A DNA stretch of 64,000 nt, from positions 48,729,036 to 48,793,035 of the forward strand of contig NC_081829.1 of NCBI RefSeq assembly GCF_030867095.1, read 5' to 3'. The notes beneath the pieces are model-generated. The model was not told where the DNA came from. It was given only the letters and a program-made list of their open reading frames with translations, and searched no databases. How positions within the stretch are numbered: position 1 is the stretch's first letter; each line of letters opens with the position of its first letter. Below are positions 22,298-33,605 of the stretch, in pieces. The position numbers and the translations under genes were made by a program. This DNA is from Alligator mississippiensis (Eukaryota > Chordata > Crocodylia > Alligatoridae).

Positions 22298-23920
22298 AGG
22301 ATCATCTTGGATTTGGTATCATAAGGCATATGGGTAATAGGAAAAAGTGAGGATGAAAAGCGGATAGGGATTCCTAATAGAATCCTCCTTGTTTTAACAA
22401 CATTTGATGCACATAGTGATCCCTTGGCTGTCAACTCTTAAGATAACAAATTGATTAAATCCTTGCCCTATGGGATGGGAGTCAGAAAAACATAGATCAG
22501 AAAAACATAGGTCTGTATGGGAGTACAACAATTCTGGTTTCATCCCCTTAATAACAAATCCATCCTTACTGACATCAACACTACGGTAGTGCTACATGAC
22601 TCTTATTAACACATCTCCTGTAGCCTACTTAGATGTATTAACACTGCAATTAATCATTTTCCGGATCCCTTTTTTAAATGTGCACAGCAGTTAGGTATTC
22701 TATCCAGGGAACAGTATTTCTCCTTTGTAATGTGCTCCGCTTCTACATTTCTCTGCTTCTTTATAATCTTCAGAGAATCAGGGAAAGATAACATTTAAGT
22801 AACCACATGAATTCCAAAATGTCAGAGAAACCTTGTTTTTACAGCAAAACAAGGTATCTCTGCCCTTTCTCGTGAGATGGCCTATCCTGAAATTGTTTGT
22901 TATTCTAATTGGCTAGCTCTACTAACTATACAAGTATGGACAAAATCTCATGCCAAGTAGGGACAGATTCTTCTTCTCCACCTGTATAGGTCATCCCCTG
23001 AGATCATGTGTACATCAGAAAGCACAGCAAAGAATTGTTCCCTTAATTTTCAGTCAGTACTTAAACAAACCTTCCAATGAATTCCATAGGAATCCTGTGG
23101 GAGTAGTGATTTCAGGATATAAGCTACTAGTCATAAAGTTGTGAATTGAATGCAGGGAAACAGACTGCTGAAGGTTAAAAATATACTTTCATAGAAGGGA
23201 AAGGCGGAATGCACCTACTATATCAATGATTTCATCATCCTGTCCTTGCAAGAAATGGTCTCCCAGAAGACAATATCAGCAAATACTGAATTGCATATAT
23301 TTAAACTTTACTGGAAAATGTTAAAAATTATGGTTATTACATGGCTTTGTAGAGTTGGAAAACAATATAGGGAGCTACATGGGTACATAGATTATATATG
23401 TTAATAAAATCCAAGACATGCAGTTAGTTATACAGCCAATGTTAGCTTGGGGTAGTATGGTTAGGAAGTTTCAATGCAAAGTTGTGGAAAGAAGACAAAA
23501 AAGACTCTATACATGGTAACTGCATCAGTACACAGCTGTTAGGCTGTAAGACATTCTTAGGTAATGATTTTAGCAGGCAGTGTACAGTTGCTGGGCCAGG
23601 GAATATTCTAGGGCATTAACAGTCTTTGCAAGCCTATGTTGTGTGTGTATGGGGGTGTTCAGCCCATCCTTGATCTTAGCCAAAAGATACAAATCTGTAT
23701 TGTCAAGGATTTAAATATAGGTTTATAGAAATCTTATAAATTAGATTAAAGTACATCTTATTCACCTCCTGGGAACCGGTACTTTTTCCTGCCAAAAAAT
23801 TCTGGTAAAAGAAGTATGAATTTATTTAACTCAATAGTTAAATTTTAGGAGTGATGTAAATGTGCACATATCATCACAGGGGGCCATTAGCATGAACTAA
23901 GAATACCTAGAGTCTTTCAT
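22298..23920. other. AT-rich intergenic DNA, nothing recognised
   Basis: No exon, RNA gene or transposon end was recognised. Confidence 0.5.
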
Positions 23921-24789
23921 TAGGATTGTGCAAAATGTTGCTGAGTGTTTCATTTTGAAGCTGTTTCGATGTGTTTCGAGCTTGAAACAGCAAAATTGAA
24001 ATGAAATAAAAAGCTTCGAAAGAACTTTGAAACAAAATGAGGGCACTTGAAACATTTTGAGTTTCGAAGCATCCCGGTGGCGGGTGGCAGGGAAGAGTCA
24101 GGGCTGTGCTCCAAGTGGCTCTGCAGCCCCATGGAGCTCAGCCTGGTGGCAGGAAGCAGAGTGCAGCCCTGGCTCTGCCCGCCTCCGGCCGCTGGGCTGA
24201 GCTCAGTTCCGTGGAGCAGTGGAGCTGATTGGACCACTGGGCCAGATAACAGGAGGCTGCTGCTGCTGCCTGGGGCCAGCAGCAGCATCAGTCTTCCCTG
24301 GCGCTTGGTATGGACTGCGCCCAGCACCAGTCCCAGGCAGCAGCAGCAGTCTCCTGTTATCCTATGCAGATCCAGGGGCCCGCACCCCTGGAAGGAGTCT
24401 GGTACAGCCCCGCAGCCTTCCTGGGGGTGCAGGCCCCTGGTTCTGCTCCACGGATGACAGGAGGCTGCCGCTGCTGGCAAGTGTCATAAGTTTTGCTTTA
24501 AACAGTTTGAGGTTCAGAGAAACCTTTGCACCTATCTCCTTGAAACTTGGCAGGCTTCATGTCCTCAGAAGGGGCAATTCCTGCAATTTTCATCCAAATC
24601 GGGCAAGAAATGACAAAATTTTAGGCATTTTCATGATTACCCATTATAGCCTGTGGGCAGAACACTGAAACAGCAAAACAGTTTCGACAAAATTAAATGG
24701 GACAGTGCTTCAAAACGAAACAAAACACTGTCCCTTCGAAATGGTGGAATGGACATCAAAATGAAACTATTGTGTTTCACACAGCCCTA
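23921..24789. mobile_element. Non-autonomous hAT-type element (GTTTCGA family)
   Basis: It begins TAGGATTGTGCAAAA and ends TTTCACACAGCCCTA, inverted termini. The 8-base flanks TCTTTCAT and TTTTTCAT agree at 7 of 8, as expected for a hAT target-site duplication. Subterminal parts are rich in GAAACAGCAAAA / GTTTCGA / TTCGAAA motifs on both sides. The G/C-rich middle (24070-24480) includes CAGCAGCAGC runs and gives long frames with no recognised domain. A shorter relative lies at 31050-31311. Confidence 0.78.
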
Positions 24790-26424
24790 TTTTTCATCTT
24801 TCAACATCTTTGATGTTTTAAGAGTCTAAGCTTGGACAGATGATGCACAAAAGAAAGGAAGATGGATAATTTAGCTGTCCAATGTCCCAGAAGCTCTACA
24901 TGCTAGCAACTTTATCATTGTAACAAAAAAAATACAGTTATAAATAAATATACCAGAAAATGTCATATTGGGCATTATATGAGGAATGGAGCAGCAAAAA
25001 TTTGTGAAGTTGACAGAACAATAAGCTGCACAAGGCAGAAGAGATCTTGTAGTGCCTTGTACACCACCAAGTCCATTGGTAGCAGCGTATAAATAAATTA
25101 TTTAATGTGGGTTGAAATATATCTTTGCATAGCCTATTAGCATGGAGTGAAAATCATGGTGTCATTGAAGTCAATGGGAAAATTCTACTGGGATTTCCCC
25201 CAAGATATTAAATAAACAAAGTATCAGTTAGTGCAGTAGAGAAAATTAGGGCTAGTAGGAATGTCCCAAAATAAGAAAAAGGAAAAACATTATACAGATA
25301 TATAGAAATTGTTTTTTATAAATGTAGCATTAAAATGTGTTTTGAAATATTGTGTTTTTTAAAAAGTACATCCTCATCTGAAATTCCCATCTCCAGTAAG
25401 TCCATGCTTTAGATTCTAAACTCTTTACATACAGGACTGTCAATATATTTGACAGCCTTGAATATGTGTAATAACAATTAACCTTCATATTGAAGGCAAG
25501 GCATTTCTCTTTTGGACAAACTATCTGAAAATTATGTTTAAATAGTCAAAACTTGGCTTTTCAGTTAATACTATTGTTGCATTCTGTCAGCAGACCAAAG
25601 AAGATAGGAATGCAGCTCTGTACAAAGTAAAAGCCAGAAACTATTATTATATCTTAAGAACATAGCAAAGTCTGGGGAAAAAATATAAATTCACTGATTC
25701 CATTGTCCCTGCCCTTTTGCCCCTGAATAGGAACATCATTTATGTCAGAGATTTCATATTTTATGTCTTTCATGTATTGGTTGTGAAGTTCTATTGAATT
25801 TTTTTGCCACCTTCTCTGTATGATGTTAACCAGCTTTTAGAATTATATATAACAATTTAGGACAGTAAGTGGGTGAACAAATATTTCCAGTTGAAATTAT
25901 AACGGGATTTTCAATAGGCAGCATGTAATTATCAGAGATGGAAGTTGACTTGGATATTGGAGCTTACCAACCCCTCTCTTGAAAAGAGGACTGTGAGAGT
26001 TTTCCGACTTAAAAAGGCCTCAGTCCAGCAAAGCACGTAGATATGTGTGATCTTAAGCAAATGTGTAGTCTCAAGTGAAAGTTCCCTGCATTTTCATGAA
26101 CATGAAACCGAGGCTGTACAAATGTCTTACAAAAGTATTTGATATTTGCTTGATTTTGTAATATGGAATAGAAATGGCTGCTTTGATTAATCAACAGGAC
26201 TGCATATACTTAAACTGGTTCAGTGAATTGGGACCATATGCAAACACTATTGAATTTATCCATACAGAGTACACTGGAATGTAAAGATAACGTAAACTAA
26301 CTGTAAACATGCTAGTCGGTACAACAGAAGTCTAGCCAAGATGGCATGGAGCTGTGGAAAGATTAATTTACCCTGTTTCTCTGCAGGATACCTACACTGT
26401 GCAGACTGCAGTGTAGACATTTAT
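24790..26424. other. AT-rich intergenic DNA, nothing recognised
   Basis: Only short chance frames. No repeat termini were recognised. Confidence 0.5.
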
Positions 26425-26500
26425 AGTGGGGCTTTTTTGGTGCTTTTATCTAATAGCTGATTGAATCAGTTATTAGATAAAAGCACCAAAAAGCCCCACT
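26425..26500. repeat. 76-base near-perfect palindrome
   Basis: AGTGGGGCTTTTTTGGTGCT... (26425-26462) is almost exactly the reverse complement of 26463-26500. It has one T-run length difference, one mismatch in the arms and essentially no loop. It lies about 450 bases before the CpG island. A MITE of the fold-back type is the simplest explanation. Confidence 0.75.
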
Positions 26501-27301
26501 GAAGTGCCCAAATGCTGTGGACCCAGGTCGAACTAACGATCTTCTGGTAAAGCACAGTTTTGGTTGTTTCTTTTGGGGGGGGGGTGGGGGCGGTTAATGT
26601 CTGTAAGCAGTACTGTCTCTACAAAGAAGGGAAACAACATCATCCTTTTGTTACAGAGGAAGAACATGTCCACAGGAGAAACTTCCTACTGTACAGAGCT
26701 CTAACATAAGCCCTACATATCACTGAAGATCAGGTGGGAAAAGCTTCCCTATGAATAATCTCTTTTTAGACATCCCAGCATACTGAGAAGTTGAAGAGAA
26801 ACAAACCAGCATGACCATCCCCTATCACAGTTAACCATGTCACATCTTTTGAAAGTTTTGTGGCGTTCGCCTGCCCAGCAGCAGTGGACCATCCAGGATG
26901 CAGGGCTACCTACCTACATAGCCTCAGAGATCAGGTCTCCTGGGTGCCGTGCTGTGGGTTGTCAAGGGACTCCCCCACCCTGCATGGGTGTGCCAGTCCC
27001 CGCCCCCCTCCCGATGGGTGCTCTGGGAACCCCCCCTCCTGGATGGGTGCTATGGGTGTGCTGCCCCCCCCCAGTCAGATGGGTGTGCTCCCCGCCACTG
27101 TAAGCGGGGATCCCCCGCCCTGGATGTGGCGCTGGCAGGGGTGCTCCCCAGAGGGCGCTGGGATCCCGACCCCGGTGGCACTCGGATTGTGCTGCGTCAC
27201 GGGACGAAGCCAAGGCCACGGGCGTTGTGCGCTGAGCGGGAGCTGGGCGTTGGGGCGGGGGCGGAGCCCAGGCAGCCGGGGGCGGGGCTGTCTCTGGCGC
27301 C

Positions 27302-27316
27302 GCTGCCCAGGGCAAC
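27302..27316 (+). promoter_or_regulatory. RFX X-box
   Basis: GCTGCC-CAG-GGCAAC fits the relaxed X-box rule RYYNYY-N(1-3)-RRNRAC with no mismatch, including the invariant AAC end. It ends 20 bases before the proposed ATG. RFX factors bind such sites near the start of many ciliary genes, agreeing with the likely function of the gene. Confidence 0.6.
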
Positions 27317-27335
27317 CGAGACGCAGCGAGGCCGG

Positions 27336-27374
27336 ATGGCGGGCAGCAGCGGCGGGGCTGGAGACCGTGCGCAG
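27336..27374 (+). CDS. CABCOCO1: Coding exon 1 of a probable ciliary protein (CABCOCO1-like)
   Basis: Seen: ATG at 27336 followed by 13 codons (MAGSSGGAGDRAQ) and a donor CAG|GTACGG after 27374, leaving phase 0. The next exon (46341) begins in that phase. The start was chosen because it is just downstream of the X-box inside the CpG island and leads straight into a strong donor. The frame is open upstream without a stop to about 26949, so a longer N-terminus cannot be excluded, and the base at -3 is not a purine. N-termini like this one (short, Ala/Gly/Ser-rich) carry little family signal, so the gene name rests on exons 2 and 3. Confidence 0.6.
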
Positions 27375-30300
27375 GTACGGCGCCCTGACGGGGTTACCCG
27401 CGGTGTCTCCGACTGTCGGGCACCTGTCTCGCGCGCAGGGTGGCGGGGAAGGAGCGTGTCTGCCTGTGGGCCCGGCCGGTGGAAGTGAGCGCTTGAAGCG
27501 GTGGGAGCAGAAGGGAAGGAAGGTAGAAAGCGGCGCCGGGGAAGAGCTGCGGGATCTCCCGCCGCCAGGAACTCCCGCACTTCTCTAAGCAGGCACGGGG
27601 GTGATGGTGCAGCGCCCCCGCATGCCAGCGCGAGGCCCCTCCAGCAAGGAAATGACTAGCGAGGGGCCTCGCAGTTGGGGTTCTTGTGCCCTAACAGTGA
27701 TTTTACTTCCAAAATAAATTACTAGGTAGGCAGCAAGGCGCTCTCACCTGTTCACTTCTCGGCTTTTAAGTGCTTTATTCTTTTCTTTTCTTTTTTAACG
27801 TTGCAACTGCTCTTTTTTTTTTCTTTTTTTTTTTAATGTTGTGATGGGAAACGGGTCCGTGCTGAGCACCTCAGCACCTTCTATTTGTTTCTGAAAGTTT
27901 TCCTCCTCCTCTGTTACATGGTTGTTTCTGTGCCAAAGGGTGCTCCACATTTTATCACCATTGCTTAGGGTGCAAATATGTCTTGGTTTATTCAGTTGCT
28001 TCTCAGTCTCTTCAGTGAACGCATTGATAAGAAGGAAAAGGAGGCTGTTTCCTTTTAACAAGCAAGGCGTACTCATTGAAAAGATTGCTGTTCGTTTATA
28101 TAAGTGCTTAGAGCTCTTAATAAGACTTGCTTTTGAATTCTTGCACAAAATGTCCCTACCCTCCTCTTTACTTTTGCATCAGGTCCTCCACTATGGTTGG
28201 CACACCATACCCCCAGTGTTTGATTTCACACAGAGCTCTGCAACTGCCTTCATGGAGTGCATACTAGAGGAAGCTTAAAAGTACCAGTTATTTTTCCTAA
28301 GAACAATGTTCAGTTAAGTTCAAAATCTCTCCATCAATATTTGTTTCAAATGGTAATGCTGAGAGAAGCTAGGGCTGTTGGCACTGGATTCACAACCCAG
28401 TCCTGATACCTTTGTTCCTGGCTAGCACAACCCTCAGATAGAGCACAGCCCCTGCCAGTTGATAATAGGCAAGTTTACTGATACACAGTGATAAGAAATA
28501 AAAGCAATGCAGGCAAAGCAAGTACAGCATACATTACCCAAATTCCCCAGTCCCAGAATATACACATAAGGCAAGTGGTCCATCCGTCCGTCCAGTATGT
28601 AAACGCCATCTTGAGGTCCTTTGCCAGCAGCCTTGGAGGTCGGGGGCTGATGCCAACCGTTTCCTCCCCCCCATCTCTGTTTTGAAAACTCTTTCTTTTG
28701 TATTCTTTCTTCTCTTGGTGACTGCTGATGACTCTTGATCCAGGGTTGTCGCTGGTTGGTCACACAGTGACATGTCCTGTGTTGTCAGCCAAAACCCTAT
28801 TTTCACAAGCCTATCACATCTCCACTTCCTAATTTGGGGCTTTACTGGTGTCCTCTTAATTTGGTCTGTCTCCCCAAAACCAGAAAGCTTAAGGCTTTTT
28901 GAAAGCAGGCACTACAGCCATGGAGCCAGGCCTATCTCTATTATGAAAATAAAGTTTGGATGTTTTCAGTTACCCAGTATGTGTGGTCTTAATATTTTCC
29001 TGCCTGGGTTAGACACCCTGTCTACTTCTGAAGGCTGGGAAACCTGTGTGACTGAGACCCAAGATTTTTAGAAATCAATTAACCCTTGTTGCTATAACCA
29101 TTATAGGTTTTCCTCATTTCATGCTGTACATGCTTTCCTGGAAAATGGTGCATACCTCAAATTCACATAAAGGGAACCCACTTTACAATGTAACAAATAG
29201 GGATACATTGCAAGACCTCAACTGTACTGACCCCCAGACCCATTTCTACCACTTTTACAAGACAACTTTGCTACTCGCCAACAGCAGACAGTACACACAA
29301 GCACAGGGTGGTGGTGAATGTTTAGCTGATGTGAAGAGAGGGTGGTGAAGGCTTCATTGATGGACCAGGGAGAGGGGTAGGAGATAAGCTAGCGGGACGC
29401 TTAGAAGCCATAATGGGGATGGCAAGTACAGAAACACGTGTCCCAGACAACGAGAGAGGAGCACAGATCCACATGGGAGCCTATATTTTTGGTGTGCGCA
29501 TTACTCCCACAAAGCAGCTGACTTCAGGCTTCCATCACACTGATCGCATAAGAGTGAATTTACCTCGCATATAATCAATTTTTGGTATAAAAAGGGTCAT
29601 TGCATAAGAGTGAATTTGTACATACAGAACCCACATAAAGCGAGGGAAAGCTGTATTCCAATGAATATATATATTGTCTATAAGCTGGTTTTCAAAATCA
29701 AACCTTTAAATACCATTTCCAAGCCAACAAGGACTCAGTACAGGCATTCAGAAAGCCTGAGGCAGAATTGATCTAAGTTGCGCAGTTTTCTGTAAGCAGT
29801 ATAGTTTCAATCAGTAGCAAACAGGACACACAATTTGCCCTTTGGCAGGGGTGTAAATCTTAGACTGCGTTCCACCATTTTTAAACCTGTCTGTGTGCGC
29901 CAAACTTCTGCTATGTTATGGGTATAGACCAGTTTCTGATCATTTATACTGGTAAAAGTATAATGTCTGTACCTGACCATAGTGTTATTTTGCTGATTCA
30001 CTTGATCCCTTGAGTCTTCCTTTAAAGTGCTGGAAAGTTGCATCTGATCTTCATTTCAGTGGGGGTTGCTGGTTTCAGACATTTAAATGCATTAATGTAT
30101 TTAAACATAAATATATTTACAATCTCCAAGTTTATGGTGGATGGATCAGACAAGAGATCTTGCCTACATAAAACTATTTACACAGTGTGTTGTAGGACTT
30201 TAATGTGACCTGTTTCACTCATTTTGATCTCTTTCACTAAACCTATTCCATTCCTCTAAGCTTCCAGGAGCAGTGTGTAGTGTAAGAGTGATGTTGTAGC

Positions 30301-30534
30301 TGTCATGGTTCAGAAATTATGAGAGGCAAAGAATATTGGTGTAATGGTCATGGTTATCTTTCAAGCATTTGATCTAAGTTCAACTTTCAGCCAATGTGTA
30401 CCTTTAGGTACACAGGTATTATGGTGGCTGGTGGTACAAACCAGAAGATTTGTTTCCTTTTTAAAATCTTTTGTTGTGAGAAATCTCTTCCTGTATTAAT
30501 GCATTGCTAATGCATATTAGTGCATATTCTAGTG
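27375..30534. other. Intron 1, first part; no further exon recognised
   Basis: It starts G/C-rich then becomes mixed. T-runs occur at 27780-27835. 28370-28870 has a repeat-like look but no ends could be set. The long frames in this stretch show no domain. Confidence 0.5.
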
Positions 30535-31024
30535 CAGGGCTGTTCACATTCCAAGTCACTGGAAACCATGCTCCTCACGAACTATGCACTGTGGGGGCCA
30601 GAGCCAAGGACCCTTCTGGGCCACTGCCATGCAGACACCTCTCCCCACCCCAGCCCCTCACTGCACCATGCAGTCAGGTAGCCCCCACCCCTAATTCACC
30701 AGACACAGACTCCCCCGCTACCCTGCACCACAAGCTCCTGTATGCTATCTTGCCCCTGGGACAGGTGCAGGAAGCAGAAGCCAGAGGGAAAGCTTGGAGA
30801 CCCCAACTGAGGATGCACCTGGAAGTGATGGGGAGCAGTGATTGGGTGGGATCCTGGGTACAGATGAATTCATAGATGTTAGGGGCCAGAAGGGACCTCA
30901 CGAGATTATCAGGTCCAGCCCCCCGAGCGTGGGCAGGAAAGACTGCTGGGGTCAGATTACCCGAACAAGGTGAGCGTCCAGACCTTTTTTGAATACCTCA
31001 TGGGGTGCACGTTGACCAGCCCTG
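30535..31024. mobile_element. Non-autonomous hAT element with perfect 8-base duplication, contains CR1 sequence
   Basis: It starts CAGGGCTGTTCA and ends GACCAGCCCTG; both flanks are TTCTAGTG, a perfect 8-base target-site duplication. Most of the inside is C-rich filler without coding capacity. Its right half holds a minus-strand CR1 tail fragment. Confidence 0.85.
30867..31007 (-). mobile_element. CR1 LINE 3'-end fragment, inside the hAT element
   Basis: TTCATAGATGTTAGGGGCCA, GAAGGGACCT, ATCAGGTCCAGCCCCC and GGGCAGGAAAG match the reverse complement of the CR1 3' end, as at 55936 onward. It lies within the boundaries of the hAT element 30535-31024, so it either inserted there or was picked up before the hAT moved. 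Confidence 0.8.
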
Positions 31025-31049
31025 TTCTAGTGTATTAAAGGATATTTAC

Positions 31050-31311
31050 TAAAGCTGTGTGAAATTTTGCCGCCAGTTTTGTTTCGATGCCGTTTCGACT
31101 CATTTTGAGATTGAAACAGCAAAATCAAAACAAAACAGATACAGTTGAAATAGCCTCAAAACAAAATGAGGCAAGTTGAAATGTTTCATCGTCTCGACCC
31201 TGTTTCGACAGAATCGAATGGAATAGCTGTTTTGAATCGAAACAGAATGCTTTTCTGTCGAAACATCGAAATGCTGGTCAAAACAGAGTGCTGCTGTTTC
31301 TCACAGGCCTA
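31050..31311. mobile_element. Short non-autonomous hAT-type element (GTTTCGA family)
   Basis: It begins TAAAGCTGTGTGAAATTTTG and ends TTTCTCACAGGCCTA; flanks ATATTTAC and ATATTTGC match at 7 of 8. The body is nearly all GAAACAGCAAAA / TTTCGAC motifs, as in the subterminal parts of 23921-24789, without that element's G/C-rich middle. Confidence 0.8.
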
Positions 31312-31361
31312 ATATTTGCATAATTTCTACAGTATTACTCTTTACATTATTGTCATATGTA

Positions 31362-31939
31362 CAGGCAGTCCTCGGACTTACGACACAATTGGTTCCTGAA
31401 AATCGTGTCTTAAGTCGAAATGTTGTAACTCAGAACCAATTCTCATAAGAAACAATGTTATAAATGTGGGATTGGTTCCTGAACCAAGGCCTGATGCACT
31501 ATTTTCACCAAAAATACCCCATAATTTTGTACTCGATCAGTTATAGATGAGTAATATAGCTGCATGAGTGTATTTATATTGTAAATAGCAATCATATTGA
31601 TTTGGAAGGACTGCTTTGAGGTGACTTTGCTGGACTTTTTGAAAGGCTCTTGGTTGGACTTTTTGAAGGGTTCTTGGCTAGAGTCTTCTCAGGAGCCTTG
31701 GCTGCAGGTTTTTCTAGAGTCCTGTCTGCTTTCCTAAAGAAAGTGTCCAAAGAAGTTTGGACAGATGTTCTCCAGGGAGATGGGCGATGCAGCGAACTTA
31801 TTCGCTGGCATGGTGTCGCATCGGATCAAGCATTGTAAAGTCGAAACTGACGTCATAAAGTTGAAACAGGGTGTCAATTTATAAATGTTGTAAGTGTGAA
31901 ATGTTGTAACTGAAAATGTTGCGAGTCGAGGACTGCCCT
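31362..31939. mobile_element. Tigger/pogo-like non-autonomous DNA transposon
   Basis: It begins CAGGCAGTCCTCGGACTTAC and ends GCGAGTCGAGGACTGCCCT, inverted termini flanked by TA on both sides. Subterminal TAAGTCGAAATGTTGTAA blocks are repeated near the right end. The middle (31590-31830) has CTGGACTTTTTGAA-type repeats but no transposase. Confidence 0.75.
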
Positions 31940-33231
31940 TACTTAATTTGGTCAGGGAAGTGGCAAAAAGTCAGGGCAGTTCTCTTAATTTAATTGCAAT
32001 GAAAATATCAACTTTTTGGGCAAAAATGTTGTCAAAGACATATTGAAAGTGTATTTGAAATGTACTACTGAGCTGTTTTTTAATATAAAGTCCTATAACA
32101 TTATTATATTTTTTTCTGTTCCTCACGTTAGTTCATTTTATATATTTTAGATTAAGCTGGTAGCAGTACTTCCTATTGTTTCTCATGTTTTCTTTTTGTC
32201 TTTAAACTTTAAACAACTCTATATTAAATTTCTTAAGTTTCTGCTTTTGGCTGAATCTAAACATTACATTTTATTTGTAAACTCTACAACACAGTATATC
32301 TTGTGTTTTTATTTTGCGCTTTTCTCTTTCCTAAGACATTAGCATAATATTGTTATTATTAATATTATTAAACTAAATATTTTTATAATTGTTTGGAATT
32401 ACAACAAACACAGCTGTGTGTTGCTGTTAGCAGAAAATTTCTTACAGCACTTGAACGCAAACCTACCAATACACAGGATCAACAGTTAGTGGTCTTTTTC
32501 CTTTTCTTTTGGTAATTTTATTACTGAAGTATCATTGATTAACTTTTCACAATTGCAAGTAGGTCATTAGTAATACATTTAATTTCGGGATAGATATATG
32601 CTTATCCAAAAATCTTGAAGCCTGATCTTCTACATCTCCAGAAATAATTGTTATTAAAAAATACCAGTACTGCTTGTATTTTCTGGATTTTTTATTCCTA
32701 TTTTTTATTGTTTTTAATACCTACATAAATATCTGAAAACAAGCTTGTTTTCCATATAGACTTTATCCTTTGCATATGACACATCTATTTATTTCTCTTT
32801 AGCATGGAGTTGAAATTAATGTACCTATTTTGTTTACTTCCTTATTTATATGATAGTGAGCAAAGTACCATAGCTAAAAATAGAGACTGTTGATTTTAAC
32901 TTTCTAGGGAGGCTTTTGATAGGAATCTTCTATGCAGGAGGAGTGAACAATATTTCATTGAATCTTAACTGTTCTGTATGGATTTGGGATATAATTATAT
33001 TTCATAGTTAATTTACCACTAAATTGTATATAAATTAATTATTCTCATGGAACATATTACACACAACTGTGTACCTACACTTTGGCTAGACTTCAGTATT
33101 ACCCGCTGGCACTGTTTTACCAGAGGATCTCAGGTTTCCCTGCATTTGAGTTATTTGATCTGATCAAAGGTAACTGATGAATCAGTTTATTTGTTAGTAT
33201 ATTTTGAAGACATTTTAACATACATGTAAAG
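31940..33231. other. Intron 1, AT-rich, nothing recognised
   Basis: Strongly AT-rich with no exon or repeat ends recognised. Confidence 0.5.
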
Positions 33232-33605
33232 CAGTGTTGCTCAACCTTCTGACCCCACCAGCTGGATCCTGCAGGTGGGGTTTGCACTCGGGGTCAGTCT
33301 ACAGGTACAATCCGGCACATGGCCTGGCTCCATGCTCTGGATCTGGCCACAAAATAACCCTTCACACTGGCTCACCTCCGTGCCATGTAGCCCTCAGAGT
33401 ACCCCACAGGTCTAGAAATCTGGCAGTGTGGGAGCGATGACAGCATTAAGTGCCACAGCAATGGAAGAATTCCAGAGCATCAGCTATTACTGTTGCAACT
33501 GCTACCCTGTTACCTAATTTCCCAATCCATGAAGATCCCTGTGGGCCAGAAGATATGACTCTACATGCTGAATTTAGCTCTTGGGCTGCAGGTTGAGCAC
33601 CACTG
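33232..33605. mobile_element. Non-autonomous hAT element
   Basis: Inverted termini CAGTGTTGCTCAACCTT and GGTTGAGCACCACTG. Flanks ATGTAAAG and GTCTAAAA agree at 5 of 8, consistent with an old insertion. No coding capacity. Termini are close to those of 60117-60557. Confidence 0.7.

Larger units (their letters stand above)
26940..27640 (+). promoter_or_regulatory. CpG island and likely promoter of the ciliary gene
   Basis: Composition switches from AT-rich to strongly G/C- and CpG-rich, densest at about 27160-27560 (GGGGCGGGGGCGGAGCC, GCGGCGGGGCTGG). It contains GC boxes (GGGGCGGGG), a TGCGTCACGGGACG element resembling a CRE/ATF site near 27190, and the X-box at 27302-27316. No TATA box is seen, as is usual for CpG-island promoters. 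Coding exon 1 lies inside it. Confidence 0.7.

Noticed and set aside
26860-27588. Long G/C-rich ORF (242 aa) across the CpG island as a protein gene
   Set aside because: Composition-driven open frame with low-complexity Pro/Gly/Trp content. The real coding part appears to be the short exon 27336-27374 in another frame.
28370-28870. LTR-like or retroviral piece in intron 1
   Set aside because: Repeat-like wording but no TG...CA ends, duplications, TATA/polyA pair or coding motif could be fixed.
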